Part shown: positions 45,112 through 53,400 of the stretch, piece after piece
How positions within the stretch are numbered: position 1 is the first letter of the stretch
Layout: each line of letters begins with the position of its first letter
Source of the DNA: Amaricoccus macauensis
GTDB taxonomy: Bacteria; Pseudomonadota; Alphaproteobacteria; Rhodobacterales; Rhodobacteraceae
Assembly: GCF_014201905.1 (NCBI RefSeq)
Contig: NZ_JACHFM010000001.1
Coordinates: forward strand, 248,001 to 312,000
DNA length: 64,000 nucleotides
Direction of reading: 5' to 3'
The notes under the pieces: generated by a model
Told to the model about the DNA's origin: nothing
The model's database searches: none
The model's input: only the letters and a program-made list of their open reading frames with translations
Position numbers and translations under genes: made by a program

Positions 45112-45257
45112 CGCCGCCTCCGCTGTTCCAACGCGCCGAACGTAGTGGCGGACGCCGTGGCGGACGCACAACAAAAACTCAAGCGACGGCACGATTTTGT
45201 CGTTTGTGCCCGGCGCACTACCGGACAAGCCTGCGGGAAACCCGGGAGGAGAAGACC
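45112..45257. promoter_or_regulatory. Divergent promoter region
   Basis: 146 bases between the divergent hydratase and CoA-transferase genes. It holds a tandem 12-base repeat (GTGGCGGACGCC at 45145-45156, then GTGGCGGACGCA at 45157-45168) and an A/T-rich stretch with imperfect symmetry (ACAACAAAA ... TTTTGTCGTTTGT, 45168-45206) that could bind a LysR-type activator such as the one at 48780. Confidence 0.45.
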
Positions 45258-46457
45258 ATGGCCGAGGCCGCAAAGCCGCTTGCCGGCATCAGAGTGCTCG
45301 ATCTGACGCGGTTCTTCGCCGGGCCCTTCTGCTCGATGCACCTCGGGGACCACGGCGCCGATGTCCTCAAGGTGGAGGTGCCGGGCGGCGAGCCGACACG
45401 GCGGCAGGGGCCGCCGTTCCACGCCGGCAACGGCATGACCTTCATGGCCGCGAACCGCAACAAGCGCTCGATCGAGATCGACGCAAAGACGGAGGCCGGA
45501 CGCGACCTCCTCTTCCGCCTCGCCTGCGCCGCGGATGTCGTCGTCGAGAACTTCCGCCCGCCGGTCCTGAAGCGCATGGGCATCGACTACGAGCGGGTGG
45601 CGGCGGCGAACCCCGGCGTCGTCTACGCCTCGCTCTCCGCCCTCGGCGCCGACGGACCGCAGGCCGAGCGCGGCGGCTTCGACCTCACCGTGCAGGCCGA
45701 GTTCGGCTTCATGAGCATCAGCGGCGAAAGGGGCGGCAAGTCGATCAAGCAGGGCACCTCGACCTTCGACCTCGTCTCCGGACTTTACGGCTTCTCCGGC
45801 GTCCTCGCGGCGCTCCTACAGCGCGAGCGCACCGGGCGAGGCCAGGTGGTGCAGACGAGCCTGATGGAGGCGGAGGTGACCTTCCTCGTCGATGCGGGCA
45901 TGGAATATCTGATCGCCGGACAGGTCCGCCAGAAGTGGGGCTCCGAGCACAGCCAGATCGTCCCCTACAAAGCCTTCACTACCGCAGATGGCGAGATGGT
46001 GATCGGCGCGGGCTACCAGTCGGTCTACGAGCCGTTCTGCCGGGCGATCGGCCGCGAGGACCTGCTCGCGGACCCGCGCTTTGCGACGCTCGAGGACCGG
46101 GTCGTCAACCGCGACGAGATGTACGCGATCCTCGACGCCGAGATGCTCACGCACGGCAACGAGGGACTCGGGACGCTCCTGGCTGCAGCCGGCGTGCCGC
46201 ACGCGCCGGTCAACGACATGGCCCGCACCTTCGCGCATCCCCAGCTCCTGCACCGGCGCATGAAGCTCGACCTTGACCATCCCGAGTACGGAACGACGCC
46301 GACGATTGGGCCGGCGATCAAGTATTCGGGCTTCGAGATCACCGAGGGCTGGCGCGCGCCGCCGCTGCTCGGCGAGGGAGCGGAGGAGGCGCTCGCCGAG
46401 TGGCTCGGCGCGCCGGCCGAGGGAAAGACAAAGGAGCGCCTCGCCGATGGAGTTTGA
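45258..46457 (+). CDS. Class III CoA-transferase (CaiB/BaiF), copy 2
   Basis: 399 residues from an ATG with GGGAGGAG upstream. Conserved start KPLAGIRVLDLTRFFAGPFC, the FMAANRNKRSIEID stretch, and Asp in the TFDLVSGLYG segment where the covalent intermediate forms. First gene of a three-gene unit with the acyl-CoA dehydrogenase and an AMACR-like gene. Likely loads CoA onto a carboxylate before dehydrogenation. Confidence 0.93.
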   Translation: MAEAAKPLAGIRVLDLTRFFAGPFCSMHLGDHGADVLKVEVPGGEPTRRQGPPFHAGNGMTFMAANRNKRSIEIDAKTEAGRDLLFRLACAADVVVENFRPPVLKRMGIDYERVAAANPGVVYASLSALGADGPQAERGGFDLTVQAEFGFMSISGERGGKSIKQGTSTFDLVSGLYGFSGVLAALLQRERTGRGQVVQTSLMEAEVTFLVDAGMEYLIAGQVRQKWGSEHSQIVPYKAFTTADGEMVIGAGYQSVYEPFCRAIGREDLLADPRFATLEDRVVNRDEMYAILDAEMLTHGNEGLGTLLAAAGVPHAPVNDMARTFAHPQLLHRRMKLDLDHPEYGTTPTIGPAIKYSGFEITEGWRAPPLLGEGAEEALAEWLGAPAEGKTKERLADGV

Positions 46458-47634
46458 GCTTTCCACCGAAGACCGCATGGCGATCGACAGCCTTCGCCGC
46501 CACGTGGAGGCCGAGGTGCTGCCGAAGATCCGCCCGGTCTGGGACAAGGCGTTCCCGCCCGAACTCGCGCACGAGCTCATGGCCGGGCTCGTCGACTACG
46601 GCATAGGCGCCGGCTGGCTGCCGGAGGCAGACGGGGGTCTCGGGCTCTCCTATCTGACGAGCGGGCTCCTCTACGGCGAGCTGGCCCGCCTCGCACCGGA
46701 CGTCGCCGGCCTCGCCTACGTGAGCGAGGGCGCCTCGATGAAGCTCAGCCGCCACGGCACCCCCGAGCAGAAGGCCCGCTATCTCCCCGGCATGTCCGAG
46801 GGGCGGGTCATCGGCTGCGGCGCCGTCACCGAGCCCGGCGCCGGCTCGAACGTCCGCCAGCTCCGGACCCGGGCGGTGCGCGACGGCACCGGCTGGCGGC
46901 TCTCGGGCGAGAAGACCTTCATCTCGAACGCAACGGTCTTCGACATCGCGACAGTTCTCGCCCGGACCGGCGAGAAGGAGTTCACGATCTTCATCCTCGA
47001 CCGGGCCGAACACCGCTTCGAGACGCGCGAGATCGCGAAACTCGGGCTGAACGGCTGGTCCTTCGGCTCGATCAGCTTCGACGACCTTGGCATCGATGAC
47101 GCCTTCCGCCTCGGCGATCCGGGAGACGGGCTCCGCGAGGCGCTGTCGGGCTTCGAGCGCGCCCGCGCCTGGGTGGCAGTGATCGCCTCCGGCATCGCCC
47201 GCGCCGCGCTCGACGACGCGGTCGGCTACTCGGTCGAGCGCGACCAGTTCGGCGTTCCGATCGCGAGCCACCAGCTCGTGCAGGGAATTCTCGCCGACAT
47301 GGCCTGCGAGACCGAGGCCGCAATGCTCCTGACCCTGAAGGCGCTCGCGAGCCTCGACCGCGGCGGTCGTGCCGACCTGCCGACCTCGATGGCCAAGATT
47401 TACGCCTCGGAGGCGGCGGTGCGGGTGGCTTCGAAGGCGATCCAGGTCCATGGCGCCTGCGGCGTGACCCGCGAGTTCCCGGTGGAGCGCCACCTGCGCA
47501 ACGCCAGGATGCTGACGATCCCCGACGGCACCACCCAGATCAACCAGCTCATCGTCGGGCGCGAACTCACCGGCATCGCCGCCTTTCTCGGCGCCAGCCG
47601 GCCTGCGGCACCGACACGGACTGCCGCGGAATGA
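46447..47634 (+). CDS. Acyl-CoA dehydrogenase
   Basis: 395 residues. FAD flavoenzyme with the usual domains: N-terminal helices, a middle beta domain (GCGAVTEPGAGSNVRQLRTR, GEKTFISNA) and C-terminal helices (ERDQFGVPIASHQLVQGILA; AIQVHGACGVTREFPVERH). In the segment that normally reads Y-E-G-T before the C-terminus, this protein reads P-D-G-T, so the usual catalytic Glu is Asp. It overlaps the upstream gene by 11 bases. It may introduce a double bond next to a CoA thioester for the hydratase at 44350. Confidence 0.92.
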   Translation: MEFELSTEDRMAIDSLRRHVEAEVLPKIRPVWDKAFPPELAHELMAGLVDYGIGAGWLPEADGGLGLSYLTSGLLYGELARLAPDVAGLAYVSEGASMKLSRHGTPEQKARYLPGMSEGRVIGCGAVTEPGAGSNVRQLRTRAVRDGTGWRLSGEKTFISNATVFDIATVLARTGEKEFTIFILDRAEHRFETREIAKLGLNGWSFGSISFDDLGIDDAFRLGDPGDGLREALSGFERARAWVAVIASGIARAALDDAVGYSVERDQFGVPIASHQLVQGILADMACETEAAMLLTLKALASLDRGGRADLPTSMAKIYASEAAVRVASKAIQVHGACGVTREFPVERHLRNARMLTIPDGTTQINQLIVGRELTGIAAFLGASRPAAPTRTAAE

Positions 47635-48737
47635 GCGGTCCCCTCGCGGGCCTCAAGGTGGTCGAGATGGCGGGCATCGGGCCGGCGCCGATGTGCGGCA
47701 TGTTGCTCGCCGACCTTGGCGCCGAAATCGTCCGGATCGACCGCCCCGGCGAATCCGACGTCGGCATCAAGCGGCCGCCGGAGGCGAACTTCCTCCTCCG
47801 CGGCCGCCCGACCATCCGCATCGACCTCAAGGGCCCGGTGGGCCGGGACCGGGTGCTGGCGTTGATCGAAAAGACGGACTGTCTGATCGAGGGCTTCCGT
47901 CCCGGCGTCATGGAACGGCTCGGCCTCGGCCCCGAGCCTTGTCTCGAACGCAACCCTCGCCTCGTCTACGGCCGCGTCACCGGATGGGGCCAGAGCGGCC
48001 CGATGGCGCCGTGGGCCGGGCACGACCTCAACTACATCGGCCTGACCGGCGCGCTCGAGGCGCTCGGCCGTGCCGACGCGCCGCCGCCGGCGCCGCTCAA
48101 TCTCATCGGCGACTTCGGCGGCGGCGCGCTCTTTCTGGCGCTCGGCCTCCTCGCCGGCGTTCTCGACGCCCGCCGCTCCGGCCGGGGGCAGGTGGTCGAC
48201 GCCGCGATCGTCGACGGGGTCGCGGCGATGATGACCTCGCTCAATGGCCTCCGCGCCAGCGGCGTCTTCCCAACCGAGCGGCAGGCGAGCATTCTCGACT
48301 CGGGCGCCTACTTCTACGACGTCTATGCTTGCGCCGACGGACGTCATCTCGCCGTCGGGGCCATCGAGCCCCGCTTTTTCCGGACCTTCCTCGCCCGCCT
48401 CGGCCTTGGCTGGGACGACTTGCCTCCGCAGCAGGACAGGAGCCGCTGGGCGGAAGGACGTGCCCGCCTCCGCGCCATCTTCGCGACCGAGCCGCGCGAT
48501 CACTGGGTCGCCCTCTTCGAGGGCTCTGACGCCTGCGTGACCCCGGTCCTCTCGCTCGAGGAATCCTTCGAGAACCCGCACATGCGCGGCCGCGGCACCT
48601 ACGTCGAGGCCGGCGGCTTCCTGCAGGCCGCGCCGGCGCCGCGCTTCAGCCGAACGCTCCCGCCACCCCCGGGCAAGCCCGATGTTAACATGCCTCTGCC
48701 CCGCTGGGCCGCGATACCGGCGGACCCTGGCGCCTGA
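47631..48737 (+). CDS. CoA-transferase/alpha-methylacyl-CoA racemase-like protein
   Basis: 368 residues. CaiB/BaiF fold opening GPLAGLKVVEMAGIGPAPMC, with the NLIGDFGGGALF segment that in alpha-methylacyl-CoA racemase carries the catalytic Asp. GWGQSGP and NYIGLTGALEALG also match racemases rather than transferases. It may interconvert epimers at the alpha carbon of a methyl-branched acyl-CoA. Starts within the dehydrogenase stop codon (ATGA). Confidence 0.87.
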   Translation: MSGPLAGLKVVEMAGIGPAPMCGMLLADLGAEIVRIDRPGESDVGIKRPPEANFLLRGRPTIRIDLKGPVGRDRVLALIEKTDCLIEGFRPGVMERLGLGPEPCLERNPRLVYGRVTGWGQSGPMAPWAGHDLNYIGLTGALEALGRADAPPPAPLNLIGDFGGGALFLALGLLAGVLDARRSGRGQVVDAAIVDGVAAMMTSLNGLRASGVFPTERQASILDSGAYFYDVYACADGRHLAVGAIEPRFFRTFLARLGLGWDDLPPQQDRSRWAEGRARLRAIFATEPRDHWVALFEGSDACVTPVLSLEESFENPHMRGRGTYVEAGGFLQAAPAPRFSRTLPPPPGKPDVNMPLPRWAAIPADPGA

Positions 48738-48779
48738 AGGTCATGCCGGTGCCCGCTCCATGCATCCGGAACCCCCGTG

Positions 48780-49670
48780 TCATTCTGTGCCGACCTCCCT
48801 TCGGATCCATTGCCGGAAGGCCGCGAAGTCGGGATGCCCATCGGTGCTCGCCGGCCAGATCATGTAGAACGGGCAGGGCGCCGGCACCATCTCGGGGAAA
48901 GGTTCGATCAGACTGCCGGTCGCGAACTCCCGGACTAGGATCTCGCGAATGCCGATGCCGATCCCCATGCCCGCGATCGCCGCTTGGTACAGGAGTGGCG
49001 AGCTCTCGAAGCGTCGTCCGCTGAAGGGATCGAAACGCCACTGTCCCCCATTTGCCTGCTGCCATCGGGCCCAGTCGTTCGGGCGGGTCTCGGAGATAAG
49101 AAGGCCGTCCGTCCACTCCTCGACGTCAGCCGCCATCGTCCCCGGCGCGAGATAGTTGGAGCTGCATACCGGCACCAGCGAGGCCGTGAACAGCTTCTCG
49201 CAGCGGTTGTTGTGGTAGACTTCCCGATCCGTCAGGATAGCAACGTCGATCTCCCCCGAGAAATCCACGTCGTGAGTGTGGGTGGTGACGAAGCGGATGT
49301 CGAAGCTGTTCTCGCGGAGCTGCTGGCTCGACCATCGCGGAATCAGCCAGTCGATGATGAAGCTGGGAAAAGCGCAGACTGCCAGCGGCCGTTTCATTCG
49401 CCGCGCCGCAAGATTCTGGGTCGCGAGCGCGATCCGCTCGAAGGCGTCGCCGAGCTCACGGAGATAGAACTGGCCATCTTCGGTCAGCTTGATCTGGCGG
49501 TGCCCTCGATCGAAGAGCATGCAGCCTAGGTGGTCTTCGAGCGCCCGCACACTGCGGCTCACGGCGGCCGGCGTCACGCAGAGTTCGTCGGCGGCCTTCA
49601 GAAAGCTGCCGGCGCGGGCGGCCGTGACGAAGGTTCGAACGCTTGTAAGGGGCGGGAGGCGGGTGACCAT
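48780..49670 (-). CDS. LysR-family regulator (GcvA-like)
   Basis: 296 residues from ATG at 49670. N-terminal winged helix PLTSVRTFVTAARAGSFLKA, then DELCVTPAAVSRSVRALEDH and LFDRGHRQIKLTEDG, then a two-lobed effector domain. The wing sequence resembles the GcvA/AmpR subgroup. Encoded convergently at the end of the CoA operon, it is the only regulator in the catabolic block and probably controls it in response to a pathway acid. Binding site not identified with confidence. Confidence 0.92.
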   Translation of the reverse strand: MVTRLPPLTSVRTFVTAARAGSFLKAADELCVTPAAVSRSVRALEDHLGCMLFDRGHRQIKLTEDGQFYLRELGDAFERIALATQNLAARRMKRPLAVCAFPSFIIDWLIPRWSSQQLRENSFDIRFVTTHTHDVDFSGEIDVAILTDREVYHNNRCEKLFTASLVPVCSSNYLAPGTMAADVEEWTDGLLISETRPNDWARWQQANGGQWRFDPFSGRRFESSPLLYQAAIAGMGIGIGIREILVREFATGSLIEPFPEMVPAPCPFYMIWPASTDGHPDFAAFRQWIRREVGTE

Positions 49671-50257
49671 GGAACTCTTCCTCACCGCACCATAGAGCCA
49701 CCCAGAGCGGAGGCAACCAAGCACGTACAAGGACCAGACTACGACGGGCCGGTTCGGCGTCCGGCGGACCAACCGCCACGGCGCCTTGGAAACGATCGCG
49801 GCATTGCGGTCCGTTCGGTCAGCAATCCTTCAAGCTTCTTTCGCTTGCCGAAGGACGGATCTTCCGCTGCCGGTTGGTTTCGCTCCACTTCCCGCTGGCC
49901 AGAGAGTGTTCGACCCCAGATCCTGTTCCTCCGCCAACCTTCCGACACAACGCGTTCTCCGCTCGTTCGCGGGGCCAAAATTTCCCGTTGTTTTCGAGGG
50001 TTGTAGCCGGTGGGCTGTTCACCTCGGGGCCGGTGCCGGACCCGAAATCCACTCTCCGGGGCCCGAATTCTCTGAACCTGTTCTCTTCGGGCTCCAAGGT
50101 GAACAGCTTTAAGTTACTGTTGTCACACGGTTTCCCGGAGAGGGCCTCATCCCGACGTTCGCTTGTTACCTTGGGTCTGAGGTCCGGGACAGAACCTGAA
50201 ATCCAACTACCCGCCGGTGATGCGACCAACCACGGAGCCACGAGGACCTGGGATGGC
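49671..50257. other. Non-coding stretch, no gene seen
   Basis: About 590 bases between the LysR gene and the IS256 remnant. Open frames on both strands are low quality and unlike proteins. Codon bias drops and homopyrimidine patches appear, consistent with an intergenic scar. Confidence 0.5.
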
Positions 50258-50290
50258 TGACCTTTCCCCCGGTATCCGGGGGAAAGGTCA
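50258..50290. repeat. Perfect 15-base palindromic hairpin
   Basis: TGACCTTTCCCCCGG (50258-50272), spacer TAT, CCGGGGGAAAGGTCA (50276-50290). The 15 perfect pairs and 3-base loop make a very stable structure 10 bases before the IS256 transposase start remnant. Could be a leader element or an insertion-sequence end; unresolved. Confidence 0.6.
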
Positions 50291-50300
50291 CGGCGACGGC

Positions 50301-50400
50301 ATGACCCACGAGAGAATGGGGCTGCTGGAGCTCGTGGAGAGTCCGCGGATGCGGACCTCGTGCGCGAGATGCTGCCGTTTGCGGCCGCGCGAAGGACGGC
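50301..50400 (+). pseudogene. IS256-family transposase N-terminal fragment
   Basis: MTHERMGLLELVE from 50301, continuing in another frame as ESADADLVREMLPFAAA, matches the start of IS256/Mutator-type transposases as I know them. A frameshift follows within 15 codons and the remaining 350 or so residues are missing. The restriction gene's 3' end lies about 90 bases beyond, so insertion and deletion happened at this junction. Confidence 0.7.
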
Positions 50401-50489
50401 TCGAGGTCGCCAATCGAGCCTGTCGACGGCGTGCGCGCTGCCTGCCAGCTGACGGCGCACGACCTGTTCGCCATGCGCCGCGCCGCCGG

Positions 50490-53400
50490 CTAACCCAGCC
50501 GGAGGGGCGGCAGTGCTTCCACAATCCGGACCGTCTCCACGCTCACGGCGATGACCCGGCGGAGCAGCAGGAGCGGATAAGCGGGGTCGCCCATCGTCTC
50601 GATCGCGAAGCGGTTGGCGTCATTGATGATGCCGCTGCCCGACTTCCTGTCGGGGTCGTACTTGTCGACCGACACACCCTGGCGTTCTATGACGTGCTCG
50701 ATGGCAGACTTGCCGTTGACCACATATCGGTAGGCATCCAGCGGCACCCCAGTCAGGGTGAGGTTGGCGTTGTAGATGATGCGGCTACGGTCCTCTGCCC
50801 CTCGCTTGCCGGCGAAGCGCATCTTCTCGACCCGGAAGAACCGCTCCGGATCATCTACGGTGGCGAGCCGAAGGTCGCCCTGCTCATAGGTGACCCCGAA
50901 TGGGTCCACCTCCTCGAAGCCGACATGGAGGTCTGCGAGTGCCCGGCCAGCCGTCGCAAAGGCCGTGAAGTCCTCGAAGCTCGCGACGGCAGGGATCCGC
51001 GGCAGCTCCTTCTTGAGGTTGTCGTCGTAGCTCGAGCGGTAGTCCGGGGAGTGAAGCAGGCCGTAGACGTAGTAGAAGACGTCCTTCTTGGTGATTGCCT
51101 GTCCGGGGTAGGCAGCTTGGAAGTGGGCCAGTCCGGCATCGGTAATGCCGTCGTGTTCCTGCCATTCCGGTTCACGATCGGCCTCGATCAGATCACCGTA
51201 GTGGTCGTCATCCCCGGCCTCGGTCTTCCCGAAGTAGCGAAGGGGGAAGCACTGCGAGCCGGCCATGTCTCCCGTGTGCAGGCTTGGCACGCGATCGACC
51301 ATGATCGCAGAGAACTGGCCTTTGTGACCCACAGCGGAAAGACAGATCGTGCGGGTTCGATGCTCGGCAGTCGGGAAGAATGATGGAATGCGGTAGACCC
51401 TCTCGTTGAGGCGCCGGTCAAAATACAGCCACTGGGATGTGAAGGGTCGGTAAGTCGACACGATGCACCGAGATTCATCGAAATCCAGGGCCTTCTGACG
51501 CTCGGCGTCCTGGCGCAGCGCGCTGGTCCACGCAATCTGTCGGCTGTCGTTGTTCCAGGCGATCTGCGCTCGTCCATCGGCCTCCGTAGCCAGCTTGACC
51601 TGCTCGACCACGGCCTCATAGGCACCGACCAGACGCGCCACATTCCGCTCGAGCTCACGTCGGGAGGAGTTCACCACCCACGCGTCGCGCTGGGTCTTCA
51701 CCCCGTTCGAGTGAGTGGCGAACAGAGCCGGGGCCGTGCCCTTGTCCCCGATCTTGATGAAGGCGTCGAAGCTCAGGTCGCGCTGGTTGATCCAGTCGCC
51801 GTGCTCGTCCGGGACAATCTGTGTCCAACCTCCCTCCCGCTCTATTCCATCCGCACTACCGAAAGCCCGGATGGTGGCGAGCTTCTGTTGGCGAGAGAGA
51901 TAGTCGCCGATATCGTGATAGTGGATCGCACCCGCCGCGGGCTTGGTCGGGTTCTTGGTCAGGATCGAGATAGCGATCGGCGCACGGCTGCCGGCGTCGA
52001 AGATCTTGCCACCCTCGCGGCGTGACCGCTCCCCACTGGTACGCTGATTTCCGCGAAGGTCGAAGATGCGAAGGTCGCTGAACTCCTCGACCAGGGACCG
52101 CCGCACTCCTGCCGAAGCGTTGCCGTCGAGGAACCCTCCGTTGGTCACGAACGCAACGACACCGCCATCTGCCCCGAGTCGGTCACTGGCCCATCGGATC
52201 GCTCGAATGTAGCTGTTGTAGAGGCCGTTCTTATTCTGCGCGCCCGTGCGAGCGGCATAGGTATCGCGAATGCGCCCATCGAGCGACGGATAGGAGACCC
52301 TGGCGTCGTCGCTGTTGGCATCGTCCTCCCCCACAACATACGGCGGATTGCCGACGATGACCTTGATGTCGAGCTTCCGCTGCCGCGCACGCCGCTCCGA
52401 GTTGTCCGGCATGATCCGGTCGACCAGGTCGCCAGCCTCATACATCTGGAAGGTGTCGGTCAGGCAGATGCCCTCGAAGGGCCGGTAGGCGTCGGCATCC
52501 ACAAGCCCTTGAAAGGCCGTCTCAATGTTGATTGCGGCGATGTAATAAGCGAGCAGGATGATCTCGTTGGCGTGGATCTCCCGCTGGTACTTCCGCTCGA
52601 GCTCCGCCGACGTGATGAAGCCAGACTGGAGGAGGCGCGTGATGAAGGTGCCGGTTCCGGTGAACGGGTCGATTATGTGAACCCCCTCAGAGCCGAGGGT
52701 CTGCCCAAACTCTCGCTGTAGCGTCTCGTCCACCGAGCAAAGGATGAAGTCGATGATCTCGACCGGGGTATAGACCACCCCCATGCGTTTCGTCGTGCGG
52801 GGGAATGCCCGGTAGAAGAAGCGGTCGTACAGCTGGACGATGAGCTGCTGCTTCGCGGCCGGATCGGTGATGCCCTTCGCGCGTCGGCGAACACTGGCGT
52901 AGAATTGCTCGAGCTCGCCCGATTCCTTGTCGATGCGCGCTTCGTCGATCCGGTCGAGGATGGACTGCATGGCGCGGGAGACCGGGTTCTGGGACACGAA
53001 GCTGTGCCCCTCGAACAGGGTTTCGAAGACCGGCCGGGTGATCGAGTGCTGAGCGAGCATCTCGATGGCGTCCTCGGCGGTGATGGTGTCGTTGAGGTTG
53101 CCGCGGAGGTCCCGCAGAAACTCGTCGAAGGCGGCCCGCATCTCGGCGTCGCCACTCTCGATCATGGCCTTGATGCGGGTGATGTGCTTCTGGGCAATCT
53201 CGGCCACGTTGGCAGCCCAGTCCTCCCAGTAGTCGCGGGTGCCGCACTTCTTGACGATGCGCGCCCGCACCGCCGCGGCGAAATCATCGACGAAGAGCTG
53301 ACCCTGCCCGTCACCGTGACCCGAACTGCTGCTGGTCGATCCCTCATCCTGATCGTCGCCGGCGGCGGAGCCGGACCCGATGCCGATCCCTGGCGTCGCT

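Noticed and set aside
42590-45169. 859-codon open frame on the minus strand
   Set aside because: Antisense to the fused ATPase gene and partly a shifted frame of the hydratase gene; low-complexity Arg/Gly/Pro composition typical of GC-rich shadows.
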